Origin: Taxillus chinensis
Taxonomy: Eukaryota; Streptophyta; Magnoliopsida; Santalales; Loranthaceae
DNA length: 64,000 bases
Direction of reading: 5' to 3'
NCBI GenBank assembly: GCA_023512835.1
Contig: CM042092.1
Location: forward strand, 43,480,258 to 43,544,257
Positions 52,237-63,758 of this stretch are shown here, in pieces. The translations under genes and the position numbers were made by a program. Within the stretch, counting starts at the first letter, position 1; every line of letters starts with the position of its first letter. The notes beneath the pieces are model-generated. The model saw nothing but the letters and a program-made list of their open reading frames with translations. It was not told the DNA's origin and ran no database searches.

Positions 52237-53523
52237 TCGCAGTAAGAGATTCTAATTTAGTCATGAGCTCAGAGATAAAAGGTACCTCAGTATTTTCCAT
52301 GAGGCAGACGTTCGGCTTTGGGGTTGGCTTATTATCATAGGATTCCTCCTCTTCTTCCGATCCACTGACATACTTTGTGACGAACGTCTTCCTCTTGGCC
52401 TTGCTGCTTTCTGAGGTGGAGCGTCGGGGTTTAACCTTGTCACTTTTATTGGCCAGCTTTGATTTGGATTTACAATCCTTGGCCCAATGACCGGGTTTCC
52501 CACAGCTGTAGCATTCTTGGGATCTCGACTCCGATCGCTCTTTTCTTCAGGATGATGATGAGGAGCCTCTTCTAAATCCTTTTCTGTTTTTCTACAGGAA
52601 CGCTTGAAGGATTTGACCAGAAGAGCTATTTCTTCTTCAGCGTCAGAGTCAGAGTTCTCTGATTCTTCCGTATCATTATTCCGCAGTATGCTGAGACATT
52701 CCATAGCTTTAAAAGCTACCCCTTTTTCTTTCTGAGTTATTTTCTCATCTCGGTCAGTGTATTTGAACCTGACCTCATAAGTCCATAGCTCTCCGTATAG
52801 TTTTTCAAGGGAAATATACTACCAGTTCTTGTCGGCTTGCATCTGGAGCTATGTGGAGTAGTAGCAATCTGGCAAGGAATGAAAAAACTTGTCATTGATT
52901 TGGAATTGAGTGTAGTGCTCATTGATAGTTTTCAGCTCAAGGATGAGCTTGCCGAATCTCCGATAGATGCTTTCGAGGGATTCGCAGGTATTTGATTGAA
53001 ACTTTCAAAGTTCTGCCTGAGAGCACAGATGACGTTCTGCATTTGGGACTGGCTTCCCTCATAGAGGATTGTCAGCTTATCCCAGACAGCTTTTGCTGTT
53101 GTGCAGCCTTGGACGTCTATGAAAGCTTCGGAGTCCAAAGACGATATAACATATGCCAGAGCCTTTTCGCTAGCACACTGCCAGGCTCTTTCATCATGGG
53201 TAAGTTCAGCATCCGTCTTTGGCCTTCTAACTCCATGTTCTCCGCTAGTCATCGGAATCGGTAGCTCCCGATGATGACACGGCCACATGAGATGATCATG
53301 GCATACCATGAACATCTTCATACGAGCTTTCCATTGGGAGAAAAGCTCAGGTATGAATTTTGGCGGTTTGGTTAGAGTAAAACCAGAACTCCATGGTTAA
53401 GGAGAAGCGGCGACAACAGGTTGAGGTGAATCGACATTTTCACCGCCTTCAATTGGGGAGGGGCTCTTGTGTACCTTTGGAGTTAAGGCGAGTGTTGAAT
53501 AGCATGCTGCTTTCTTCGGCCAT
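52237..53523 (-). pseudogene. Ty1-J gag, truncated and frameshifted
   Basis: ATG at 53523-53521, closely related to Ty1-G gag. Readable blocks: 53321-52932 (MKMFMVCHDHLMWPC, DAELTHDERAWQCASEKAL, ILYEGSQSQMQNVICALRQN), 52922-52737 and 52704-52261 in other frames. The CCHC knuckle (CGKPGHWAKD-type) is encoded near 52515-52465 in yet another frame. Frame changes lie near 53390, 52930, 52700 and 52540. The 3' end is missing. Confidence 0.85.
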
Positions 53524-53572
53524 TGTTGAGAGAGAGAGAGAGTGGGATCTCTACTTTGAGCAGGTAGAACTC

Positions 53573-53584
53573 GCTCTAATACCA
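53573..53584 (-). promoter_or_regulatory. Ty1-J primer binding site
   Basis: TGGTATTAGAGC on the minus strand, two bases from the LTR end; one base from the initiator-methionine complement. Confidence 0.84.
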
Positions 53585-53586
53585 CT

Positions 53587-55014
53587 TGTTGGTCCCTGTG
53601 AGCCTAGAGGGGGGGGGGGGGTTGAATAGGCTCTTCTCAAAACTCTTTTCTCACTCTTTGACACAACACTTATCTGGTTCAGAGATATAATCAATGTGGA
53701 AGATAACCAGATAATGGAAGTATTTCATTTTATTATCAAATGATGAGTACAACAAAATAGAAACAGATTAAAGCTTGTAAAGCTCTTCGATCTACTCAAA
53801 CAAACTCTCTTACACTCTGTTTACAGAAGACTCACACACTAGCCTCTATGATCTTAATGAGCTCTTGTACATACACGCTTATTACAAACTCACGAACCAT
53901 ACTTCTTATAATGTACAAGTATTATTATATATAGAGAGATATCCCTGAGAGATAATCTTGGAACTTGTTCTTCCAAGCAATGTGCAGATTGATCGTTCCT
54001 TGGAATTCTCTCTGCCTTGAATGCTACGGACGTGGAGCTCAAGATCTTGGGTTTGTAAAACATAAGTGTCTTTGTGAGTACCCAAGTGCGATTAAAGTTG
54101 TGTCCACATATCCGTGTGATTCACGTGTAAGATGCTTTAGGTTATCAATGAGTTTGTCTTACATTGGGACATAGCAAGCTAGTGACTTTGAATGCGAAGA
54201 GATAAGTTGAAGCAGCATCTACTTAATCCATCGTAAAGTTCTTTATTCCGTGTTAATGAAGCTCGAATCCTTACTCCGTGTCAGTGATTGCTTACTCCGT
54301 ATCAATTCAGTATTGGAAACTTTATTCCGTGTCAGCGCTTCCTTACTCCGTATGAATGAGAAGGTTGGAGAGCTTACTCCGCATCAGCGCTTCCTTATTC
54401 CGCAAGAGTTCCTTACTCCGCATGAGCTGAAGGATCGGATGGCTTACTCTGTGTCAGCACATCCTTACTCTGTGTGAGTAACTGGTTCGGATTCCTTACT
54501 CCGCATCTAGTTTCCTTACTCCGTGCGAACAAAGGACTTGGGTCCTTATTCCGCACAAGTACTTCCTTACTCCGCATCTATGAGAGACTCGGATCCTTAT
54601 TCCATGTCTTCTTATCCTTAGTATGCTTGAGTGGAAAACTTAGCTTTTTATTCCGCGAAGACTTTTTCTTACTATATGCAAGTTGAAGACTTGGATTCTT
54701 ATTTTGCATCTATTTGGACTTAGTTTGTTTAAACTCTAAGACGTAGAATCCTTAGTCCGTAGCTTTAAATGTTTAGTCCGTACGAACGATCCTTATTCCG
54801 TATTAAGTGTGACTTGATTATTTACCAAGTGTTTGACGATACTCACTCTTATCCGGATCAGGATTATGTATCCTATCCTTAGCTATACTCTCACGAGTGA
54901 GTTCCGGATTAAGATCATATCTTCTGCAATAACTTAAGATAAAACAACCAAAGTCTTAGATCAAATTACATAGGGTTTTATCCACATCATCCAAATTCTG
55001 GGCTTGATCCAACA
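53587..55014 (-). repeat. Ty1-J 5' LTR (1428 bp)
   Basis: Plus-strand reading TGTTGGTCCC to CTTGATCCAACA. Terminal hairpin GAGCCTA/TAGGCTC (53600-53606, 53627-53633) around a run of at least 13 G. Many CCTTACTCCG units at about 54240-54600 but more diverged than in Ty1-G. Confidence 0.9.
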
Positions 55015-55087
55015 CAACTAACGATCCTAAGCTTCGCAAGAAAGTCTATTCACCCCCCCCCCCTCTAGACTCACTTTGGGACCTACA
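55015..55087 (+). repeat. Inverted tip of another Sirevirus LTR
   Basis: About 70 bp ending in a C run, CTCTAGACTC and GGGACCTACAA, i.e. the primer-site end of a related copia LTR in plus orientation. Its hairpin arms are AGTCTA and TAGACT (55043-55048, 55066-55071), a paired variant of the AGCCTA/TAGGCT arms in G and J. Confidence 0.65.
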
Positions 55088-55620
55088 AGATGGTTTTGAA
55101 TAAATAGCGCTACCATAATCAATGTTGGCCCGAGCAGCTAGGGTATGAGCATCAATGGCTTAACCCCACAATCTCAAGGCCTTTGATTTTAATTTTCTAG
55201 AAAAGATAAGTTATTTGTGTTTTCTTGTCCTTATTATTATTTTGAAAATGAAGGATGGAAAGGTTTTGATTTAAAAACTAAACAATTTCATAACAAGAAA
55301 TAAAGAAGAAAAACTTAGATGATTTGTGCAAGACGATTCTTTAGAAATCTGTATGATGTTTAGCTCCGCCAAGGTGTACTCCTTGCTCTCCAAATATTAT
55401 CTCCCGTGAGTCCTCTAAAATTGTCTCTCTAAGAACCTCTCCTTCTCTCCCAAAAAACATGATTTTTCTGCTCTGAATTCCTCCCCTTTAGTTGTCAAAT
55501 GAACTGCTTATTTATAGAGTGAGTAGACTAGACTTCCAAAAGGTAATTTCTCTCAGATCTTCGAGTCAGTCACTTGAGTTAGAACTTCAAGTCAGCAACG
55601 TCGGAGCAGGGCTTTGAGCT
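55088..55620 (-). other. Unclassified promoter- and exon-like segment
   Basis: On the minus strand: a TATA-like CTATAAATA near 55508-55516, a purine-rich leader, a good acceptor-like TTATCTTTTCTAG at about 55200, then about 37 codons (AIDAHTLAARANIDYGSA) with one stop, ending against the inverted LTR tip. I do not recognise the peptide. It could be a host gene relic or part of another retroelement. Confidence 0.35.
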
Positions 55621-55970
55621 TCGAGGTAGGGTCTCTAGGAAGCTTTTTGGGGCTGGTCCTTTTGTGTTATTCATATTATTTTTCCTAACCCAAATTTTGT
55701 GTAAAATAAATCTTTATGCCTTTTTCGAGGTATGGAATATTGTTGTTTCTTTGGTATTAAATGTTATGTGGTATGAATACGATTACAAGTTTGAAACCTC
55801 ATGACATTCGTAAGCATTGATTGTGGGCTTTTGTTGGTTTGATTGGCTAGTGAATCGAGGTCCCATATAGGGATAGCTAGAGACCGAGGTCCCCTAATGG
55901 CTAGTTGATAGCGTTGAGGTCCCATACGCACTGGCTTTTGATATTGTGTTCCCACATGTGATCGACAAGA
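55621..55970 (+). repeat. Fragment resembling the Ty3-C LTR
   Basis: Contains GAGGTCCCATATAGGG, GAGGTCCCCTAATGGC and GAGGTCCCATACGC-type repeats like those at 9520-9640 in the Ty3-C LTR, and ends at the Ty3-K insertion. No coding region. Confidence 0.45.
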
Positions 55971-55975
55971 TGTAA

Positions 55976-58107
55976 TGTCACGCCCCGGATTTCCGACCCA
56001 CGTAAACCGGTTAGTGAATCCCCATGCCCGCACCCGAAGGGACAAGAGGTTGGTGAGAACACCGAGAAAGGGACCTTAGCACGGGTGCCGTCCCTAAACC
56101 ATATCACACATATACTAAAATCTCATTTCAAAGCACAAGTACAAACACACATACATACATGTTCTTTCCCCCACGGGGTTACCACATAGTTTTTTTTCTT
56201 TTTACAATACAACAAAATAAACAAACACACACAATGTCTTCACCTCTGGTGAACCTCCTAGCTCCTGTAAGCACCTGAAACAAACAAAAACAAACACAAC
56301 AGAGGGGGTGAGCAACCACAACTCGGTAGGGATTATGTTTCCCCAACCCATCTCAACTCATAAACTAGTGTAGGCATGTGCTCGTGTAATGCTACATATA
56401 CATATATATCACCAACTCAATCATGTACACATATTGAAATGAAAGAAAACCTCTCAGGTAATCCCAAACATTGCCTCTCAGGCACACAATACTGCCCCTC
56501 GGGCACAGCAGTGCCTCTCAGGCATAATATTACCTCTTAGGCACAATATTACCTCTTAGGCACAATAGCCTCTTCCCTCTCCGGCTCCGAACAAATCTCA
56601 CCTCCCAGGTCCTCAACAGTAGCCTCCCAGGCTTATCAAGATAGCCTCGCATGCCCACATGACCACTTGAGTTCACAACTCTATCCTTATGTCTTGACCA
56701 AGAGAGAGGATTCTCGTAGAAGCAATTTTCTTGAAATAAAAAGTCCCGGCATTGGCTCCCCATAGCATAACTAAGATAATCTGATTTTTGGGGATTTTTC
56801 TGAGGGGTCTGACCCCACTTTTCAAACAGTCACCACTACGAACTTTTGAAGATTTTTGGGATTTTACACTAAATCCCATTTTTCACATTTTGAAGGAGTG
56901 GGAATTAATTTTTCTAGTATTTTTCTTTGAATCCAAATGGGGGGTATTTCCTTATTTACATTGTAACTTCAGTATACTTAGGCATAAAGGTTTACAATGT
57001 AAATGATTCAGTCCAGTCAAACTGTATTTCGAATCTGCCAGTGAAACTATATTTTCGAATATGCCTTCACTGTATTTCGAATATGTATTTTAGAATCTCT
57101 TTTCGGACTGCCTTCGACCCTCGAACCTACACTCGAACCACCTTCAAAAACTACCTTCGAAGTACCCATGAACTGCCTTCGAAACTCCCTTCAAAGTACC
57201 TTCGAACCTTCGAAACAATACTCGAAAACTGCACATTCGACACTCGAAATTACACTACATCGAACCTACCTTTGAACCTTCGAGACTTTGAAACTGCACA
57301 TTCGAAATTTTCAATTTCCAGTCGATCTCATCGGTTGTTCTGCTTAGTTCACGACAGTTACTGTTCATCATCATTTTTCACTTGTTTCTCGTCTGGATTC
57401 AACCCAGAAGCTCCAGAAATCTCATAAAACTCATACCTAATAATATATATTAGGTTTTAAATCACGTCTTACCACTCAAAACACATTATGCATGCAAATA
57501 ACAAGATTCAACCCAAAATTGGTTTTTCCTCAAAACTTAGGGTTCATCCAAATTCTACGAATTTGGGGTTAATTCGCATGGTTTAGCTACTCTAGCAAGT
57601 AGGATCAACAAAGAAGAGTGAGAATAATGAATCCCTACCTCGACTTTGGCCGATTTGAGCTCCGGATCGTCAATTCCTCTTTCCCCCCTTCTCTTTCTCT
57701 CTCCTCTTCTCTTTCTCTCTCTAGAAAGGCAAGCACATAAGACACTTAGGGATTTGAGTTCTTCACTGCCCTATTTATACTTTCCCACATTTAATTCATT
57801 AAAATATCAAAATTACCCTCACAGGGTCCCGACTCCCAATCGAGCCCAATTACTGTCAAAATGCTCCGTTTAACGAGTACATCACTTTACCGAGGTTTGT
57901 TTTTCCCAAATAAGCCCCCGAATACAAAGTCACCTGACCATACTACAAAAATCCCAAAATTAGTTTTTCGAGGCTCCGACTCCAAATCGGGTCCACTCAG
58001 TCAAAACTCTCTATTCGACGAATACGTCGTCGTACTGATATTCACATCGCTTGATGTGCATTCCATCACATGGCTCTCTCCCATAACCCCAAACACGCGT
58101 CCTTACA
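55976..58107 (-). repeat. Ty3-K 3' LTR (2132 bp)
   Basis: On the minus strand starts TGTAAGGACGCG and ends GGGGCGTGACA. Donor-like CGAG|GTAGGG at 57638, acceptor-like TTTGTTTCAG at 56275. Tandem units of the GCCTGAGAGGC type lie at about 56460-56640. A TTCGAA-rich block lies at about 57100-57340, and the core near 56780-56960 is shared with the Ty3-H LTR. Confidence 0.92.
56460..56640 (-). repeat. Tandem array in Ty3-K LTR
   Basis: About seven irregular units of roughly 20-24 bp containing GCCTNNNAGGC mini-palindromes (plus strand GCCTCTCAGGC), at the same place relative to the acceptor as the arrays in A, B and F. Confidence 0.82.
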
Positions 58108-58122
58108 GCCTCTCCCCCTTAA
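58108..58122 (-). promoter_or_regulatory. Ty3-K polypurine tract
   Basis: TTAAGGGGGAGAGGC on the minus strand lies next to the 3' LTR. Confidence 0.82.
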
Positions 58123-58697
58123 AAGCTTTTCGTCCCCGAAAAGAAACAAAAGAGCCAAACAACAACACAAAGTTACACTCAAACTCAACAAATCCATCGT
58201 AAAAGCCAAACTCACTCACAAACATGCCACACAGCTCACAGCTCACAACAAGCCGAAACAGGCATAAACAACCCCACAAGAAAGTCACAACTCACAGAGA
58301 CACTTACCTATCCAATACATGTTTAACCAAATAGATCACATATATCACATATATTCAACACCACAAAGAAACATATCACATATCACCTCATATCACATAT
58401 CACATATGTGAAAATCACATATCACCTCATATCACATATCACATATGTGAAACCAAACAAAACACAAAATAACAGCATATCTCACATGTGCACAAACCCA
58501 CCTAAATGAACGCAAAAATAACACATAAACAATAAACAATAAATAATAAACACACGAAGCACATCATACACCTAATAAACACGAAAACACAAACCCAAGA
58601 AAACACCATACACATAAGAAACACGAACCCACATATCTCTTATATGCATAATACCACGTCACATAAGATAGAGCACATACCATATAAGGCTTTCGCC
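58123..58697 (-). other. Ty3-K 3' non-coding spacer with CACATATG repeats
   Basis: About 575 bp, longer than the 230-310 bp spacers of the other elements. It includes two copies of a roughly 39-bp unit made of ATCACATAT and CATATGTG words (58374-58452). The duplicated pol-end/purine module stands at both ends. No ORF. Confidence 0.68.
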
Positions 58698-60095
58698 ACC
58701 TCCCTCCCTCAAGATTGTTCATCCTCGAACAACTCGGGGTAATGCTCCCGCATCTCCGCCTCGCGTTCCCATATCTCCTCCTCCATGCCACGATGTCTCC
58801 ACAAGACACGAACCAAATGGATAGCTTTGCCTCACAAAAGCTTTTCCCGCCTGTCCAAGACCCGAACAGGAACCTCAACAACAGAGATATCATCAGCAAT
58901 ATCCAGATCACCCCAATCGATCACATGAGCTGGGTCTGGATGATATTTGCGCAACTGCGACACGTGGAACACATTGTGCACTCTACTCAATCGTGGCAGA
59001 AGAGCCAATCGATACGCCACAGGACCAACTTGGTCCAAAATCTCAAAAGGGCCAATAAATCTCGGCGATAGTTTGGAACCCTTCCCAAACTGTCGATGTC
59101 CTTTCCTTGGGGACACACAGAGGAATACATGATCGCCCACTGAAAACTCTAAAGGCCTCCGCCTCTAATCCACATAGGATTTCTGCCTACTCCGGGCTGT
59201 CAAAAGACGCTGGCGGATCATTTTCACCTTCTCGGTGGCCTCCTGGACCAGCTGTGGTCCCAAGAGAGCAGCCTCGCCCACCTCCGTCCAACACAATGGA
59301 GACCGACAAGGCCTCCCATACAATGCCTCAAATGGTGCCATCCCAATGGATACCTGATAGCTGTTGTTGTAAACAAACTCTACCAATGGTAGGTGAGTGG
59401 CCCACGAACCCCCAAAATCCAACACACATGCTCGCAAAGATATCCTCCAAGGTCTGGATCGTCCTCTCAGACTGACCATCCGTCTCAGGATGAAAAGTTG
59501 TACTCAAGTTCAGCTTTGTCCCCAAAGCCTCCTGCAAACCTGCCCAAAAGCGGGATGTAAACCTCGCATCCCTATCCGATACAATAGATGAGGGCACCCC
59601 ATGCAACCTCACGATCTCACTGATATATAGCTGGCTCAAAGCCCCAATAGGATCCCGCTCCCTTATAGCTAGGAAATGGGCTGATTTCGTCAGCCGATCC
59701 ACAATAACCCAAATCATGCCCTTCCTCCCCGAGGTAGGTGGAAGTCCTGTCACGAAATCCATCGTAATGTGATCCCATTTCCACTCTGCCACTGCTAAGG
59801 GCTGCAACATACCCGCTGGACGCTGGTGCTCCGCCTTTACCTATTGGCAGGTAAGGCATGCAGAAACAAACTCTGCCACATCCCTCTTCATCCTAGGCCA
59901 CCAAAAATGTCTCCAAAGAGAATGGTACATCTTGGTGCGTCCTGGATGAACAGCAACTCTGGACTGAATGAACTCCCTCATCACATCCCTACGAAGAGGA
60001 GACGCCACAATCAGACGCCCCTAAAAAAGGTCAACTCATGCTCAGGACCCTCGGCCCAATCTCCTGCTAGCTCCCCAGCTAAAATCCGTGCATAG
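58698..60095 (-). pseudogene. Ty3-K integrase and chromodomain
   Basis: Minus strand. Zinc-binding region near 60000-59835, ending in a stop where a CRQ codon run is expected. Core 59810-59328 ([39 protein letters not shown], so both visible aspartates are intact), then [10 protein letters not shown] and GRPCRSPLCWTEVG. The last codon before RRRPLEFS at 59165 is TAG. The GDHVFLCVSPRKGH linker follows (59140-59100), then SQLRKYHPDPAHVIDWGDLD, an in-frame TGA in the chromodomain start (near 58830) and the chromodomain, whose acidic end is at about 58715. Several lesions are CGA-to-TGA or CAG-to-TAG type, and a frame change lies near 59430. Confidence 0.89.
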
Positions 60096-60284
60096 AGTGC
60101 CTCGCACTCATTATCCCCTAATTGTCCCTCTCGGACTCGCTAATATAACTCAGGCACCACAACAATAGGGCTCAAAACCATTCCTCTCTCAGAGATACTA
60201 GGCTGGAGCTGTAATATAGCCAACTGCTCCATCAATTTCCACTCTCTCCTTACCAGCGGTATACGCAAGGGTAAAATCAAACGT

Positions 60285-61513
60285 CTATAGATACTCTATC
60301 CATCGACGCTGCCTTAGGTTCAAATCCTTCTGGGTAAAGATATATTGAAGACTCCGATGGTCTGTATACACCACAAACCTGTCCCCCAAAAGATAATGTT
60401 GCCAACTCTTTAAGGCAAATATCACCGCCGCCAACTCTAAATCATGCGTGGGGTAGTTCAATTCATGAGGTTTCAATTGCCTCGAACCATATGCAATCAC
60501 ATTGCGCTCTTGCATCAGCACACACCCTAGGCCTACTCTAGACGTATCACAATATACCTCATAAGGCACCCCCTCTCGTGGTAACCTCAACACTGGCGCG
60601 GTGGTCAACCGGGCTTTCAAAGTCTCAAAAGCCTGCTGGTACTTGTCAGTCCACTCAAATTTGACCCCCTTCCGAGTCAATGCTGTCAAAGGTGTTAACA
60701 AACGGGAGAACCCCTCCACAAAGCGCCGATAATACCCTGCCAAGCCTAAAAAGCTCCTAATCTCAAACACATTCACTGGCCTCCTCCACGATGACACTGC
60801 CTCAATCTTAGCTGGGTCCACTCGGACTCCTCCAGCTGATACCACATGGCCAAGGAAATGCACTTCCTGCATCCAAAAGTCACACTTACTGAACTTGCTA
60901 TACAGCTGATGCTCCCTCAATGTCTGCAAAGCTATAGCCAAATGTTCCTCATGCTCCAATCTGGTCTTGGAGTACACAAGGATGTCATCAATGAATACCA
61001 CCACAAAGGAATCCAAGTAAGGAGAAAACACCTGGTTCATTAACTGCATAAATACCGCAGGTGCATTAGTGAGCCCAAAAGGCATCACCAGCCACTCATA
61101 ATGCCCATATCAACACCGAAAAGCAGTCTTGGGGATATCCTCCTTTCTGACTCTTAACTGATGATATCTTGATCTCAAATCTATCTTTGAAAACCACTGA
61201 GCCCCGCTTAACTGATCAAACAAATCATCTATTCGAGGTAATGGGTATTTGTTCTTTACCGTTACTTGGTTAGTTTTCTGTAATCAATGCACAACCGCAG
61301 CGTCCCATCTGCTTTCTTGGCAAAAAGTACTGGAGCACCCCAAGGCAAAGTACTCGGTCGAATAAATCTCTTGCCCTCCAGTTCCTCTAGTTGTTTTTGC
61401 AGCTCTCTTAACTCTGCAGGCTCCATCCGATAGGCCACCTGCGAGATACGCCCTACCCCCGGTAGCAACTCAATGCAAAACTCTATACCCTTCTCAGGTG
61501 GTAGACTCCACAA
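60285..61513 (-). pseudogene. Ty3-K reverse transcriptase and RNase H
   Basis: Minus strand. RT N-terminal part 61513-61262 ([23 protein letters not shown]), one lesion near 61260, then [13 protein letters not shown] sequence, a TGA where an Arg is expected (near 61110), and a 267-codon open stretch from 61088 to 60285. That stretch has [12 protein letters not shown], the catalytic FIDD (60995-60984), [16 protein letters not shown], RNase H with [16 protein letters not shown] (a Thr in place of the usual Ala), [19 protein letters not shown] and [23 protein letters not shown]. It is the longest intact pol segment in the window. The RNase H end is broken near 60284. Confidence 0.9.
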
Positions 61514-61666
61514 CTCCTATGGAAACACATCCTGGAACTGGTCCACGACCACTGGCCATACTCTCTTCTCTACATTCCCCTCGGCAAATGTGAGTGCTGC
61601 CAATCTATGAGTAATGGCGCCCACCGCTCCACCATCGGTCCAGCTTGACTCGCCTCACGATCCCAT

Positions 61667-62111
61667 TCACCCAACAAGGTGCAAGGGAAGCCCTGTCGAT
61701 GACACAAAAGATACCCGCCGTCTATAACAATCAATAGTAGCTTGGAAGGTTCTCAACCAATCCATGCCCAAAATCAAACCAAATGCCCTCAAAGGCATGA
61801 CATATAAGTCAAATGATAACTCTACATCACCCACGGTGAGAATACACTGGCGACTCACCTGTCACACCTCGTAGATACCACCCACTGGTGATTCAATAGA
61901 CAGTGGCCTCTCAACTGCACCCCTCTAAGCCAAGGCAATTCACTACAGATTCAGCAATAAAGGAACACGATGCACCCGTATCAAATAAAATAGATACAAG
62001 TGTGCGAGAAATTAAAATCGTACCTCGTACAACCGAAGGTCCTGCCCCACCCTCGGTAGTTGAGGATGGAACCTCTGCCTCCTCTTGCGGTGTCGTGGTT
62101 AAGGCAAACAC
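61667..62111 (-). pseudogene. Ty3-K aspartic protease
   Basis: Minus strand. 62111-61911 carries the gag end (FALTTTPQEE) and continues in the same frame through GTILISRTLVSILFDTGASCSF, so the gag-to-protease junction is in frame here and the element probably made one Gag-Pol. 61858-61667 carries the second half (VELSFDLYVMPL, ILGMDWL). The two halves are separated by a frame change and a stop around 61900-61860. Confidence 0.89.
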
Positions 62112-63408
62112 TCTGCCCTAAGCTGCACTACCAGTAGCCTCGCTCCTCTGTACGGATCCCACTCTGGACCCCTCCACCTCCATGTGGCTGCCTCTCTGGC
62201 CTCCCCTGAGGTCTAGACTAACTAGAACCTGCCTGACCGCCCTACCACTAACGGGCTGGTCTCTCCCCTAGAGCTCTAAACTGGGTGTCACCTCGGACAC
62301 TCTGTGCTACCCCTCCAGCACCACTCATACTACCTCTGCTATGGCACACTCTGCTTAAGTGCCCCTCTCGCCCACAAGTGCGGCATGTCAAATGTCTTCG
62401 GGGACACTCTCGTTTCCAGTGTCCTGGATCCCCACAACACAAACAACCTCCTGGTGGACCACCCGTTGAACCCCCCTGTCTCCCACTAAGGTGGGACCTC
62501 ACTGGCACCATTGGAGCCTGACCCCTCTCTCTAGAGCTGCTCCCAAACTCTATCTTGGGCCTCTTGGAATCAGATCCACTCTAGAGATGTCGTCCCTGAT
62601 GGGCCTGTCTCCCCTTGTCGAGACCCCTCTCAACAATACGGGCCGTCTCCACTGTCTCTGAATATGTCCTCAGACGGAATGCCTCAACGCTCTGTTTGAG
62701 GGCAGGCCTCAAACCCAAGGTAAACTTATGGGCCTTTAAGTCATCCTGGGCCACGTCTCGGAGCAAACCTACTCAGGGTTCCCGAACTCCCGCTCATACT
62801 CGACACTGTCCTCGACTCCCCTCGGACCGGCAAACTCTTCCCTCTTCTCGCCACCTCACGGACTCGGGGAAGAACCGATCATGAAATAACCGAAGGAACT
62901 CATCCCACAAGATCATCTCGCATATCACGGCTCCCAAGAACACTAAGCCACCACTCCAGGGCTTCACCCTCCAATTGTCTCATTGCCAATCTCACCTTAT
63001 CCTCCTCCCGCGGTATGAGAACGGAGAATAAGTGCTCAATATGCCTCGGCCTGGTGCTCTGCGGCCCACTGGATCACCCCCTCCCAGGATTTTACTTGGT
63101 TGTTCCTTTCGGAACCTCATGACCACATCCTCATCAACATGTCGGGTCTCCACTGCCTCGCGTGGAACCCTATCCTCACGTTGGGACTTCTCTCTGGGTG
63201 GTGGTGGAACCACTTGCTGTGCCGCTAACTCACGGTGCACCGCTTCCCGAACCTCGTCCCCCATACTTTCTCTCAACGCCCCCACTTGGGCCACAAGCTG
63301 TGCCAATAACTCATTTCCCCCAACAGACTGCCCCGCATCCGATCCCACATGGGTAGAAGACTCATCACCAATTGCCTCAGACGCACGTAGCACTCTCCTC
63401 AGAGGCAT
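62112..63408 (-). pseudogene. Ty3-K gag with two zinc knuckles
   Basis: ATG at 63408-63406 (MPLRRVLRASE, similar to the MPPRRVTRA start of F and D). The N-terminal part is readable to about 63000, with MRFRKEQPSK. The central domain is in several frames (63000-62770), then DLKAHKFTLGLRPALKQSV (62745-62690) and two zinc knuckles, CLCCGDPGHWKREC and CRTCGREGHLSRVC (62445-62350), both with all ligands. It ends with the FALT motif that leads into protease. At least four frame changes; non-functional but the knuckles are the best preserved among the Ty3 elements here. Confidence 0.88.
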
Positions 63409-63745
63409 TTTCACTACACAAAGAAACAAAGGTTCAATCTCTAGTCCATCCCCATCACATGGGTCAATCACACATATGGCACATATATATGCTGTCACAC
63501 ACATCACACATGTCTATACTTGACACACGTTATTCATATCATCACATATAGGACATCAAATCGGTTTCACATTCTCAATGTAAACTAGTGCCTATCCATG
63601 CATGCACACCTACACAATAACCGATTACCCTCGGTACACCTTAGAGGCTCATACAGGATCGTGTTGATCAGGCACGTCCCCCTATGCCCCTCAAAAGGAC
63701 TCAAGAGTAATCAATCACCCCACTACCCTAGGCCAACTAGACCAT
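63409..63745 (-). other. Ty3-K leader
   Basis: About 340 bp between primer site and gag, with CACATATG words. No supported ORF. Confidence 0.6.
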
Positions 63746-63756
63746 GCTCGATACCA
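63746..63756 (-). promoter_or_regulatory. Ty3-K primer binding site
   Basis: TGGTATCGAGC on the minus strand, two bases from the LTR end; identical to those of F and H. Confidence 0.82.
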
Positions 63757-63758
63757 TC

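Larger units (their letters stand above)
52232..55014 (-). mobile_element. Ty1-J: Sirevirus-type element, 5' LTR and gag only
   Basis: Minus strand: 5' LTR, primer site and most of gag. Homology to Ty1-G gag ends at the Ty1-G insertion point (52236). The DNA beyond Ty1-G (left of 39226) does not continue J, so J had probably already lost its pol side, or lost it at about the time G arrived. Confidence 0.85.
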
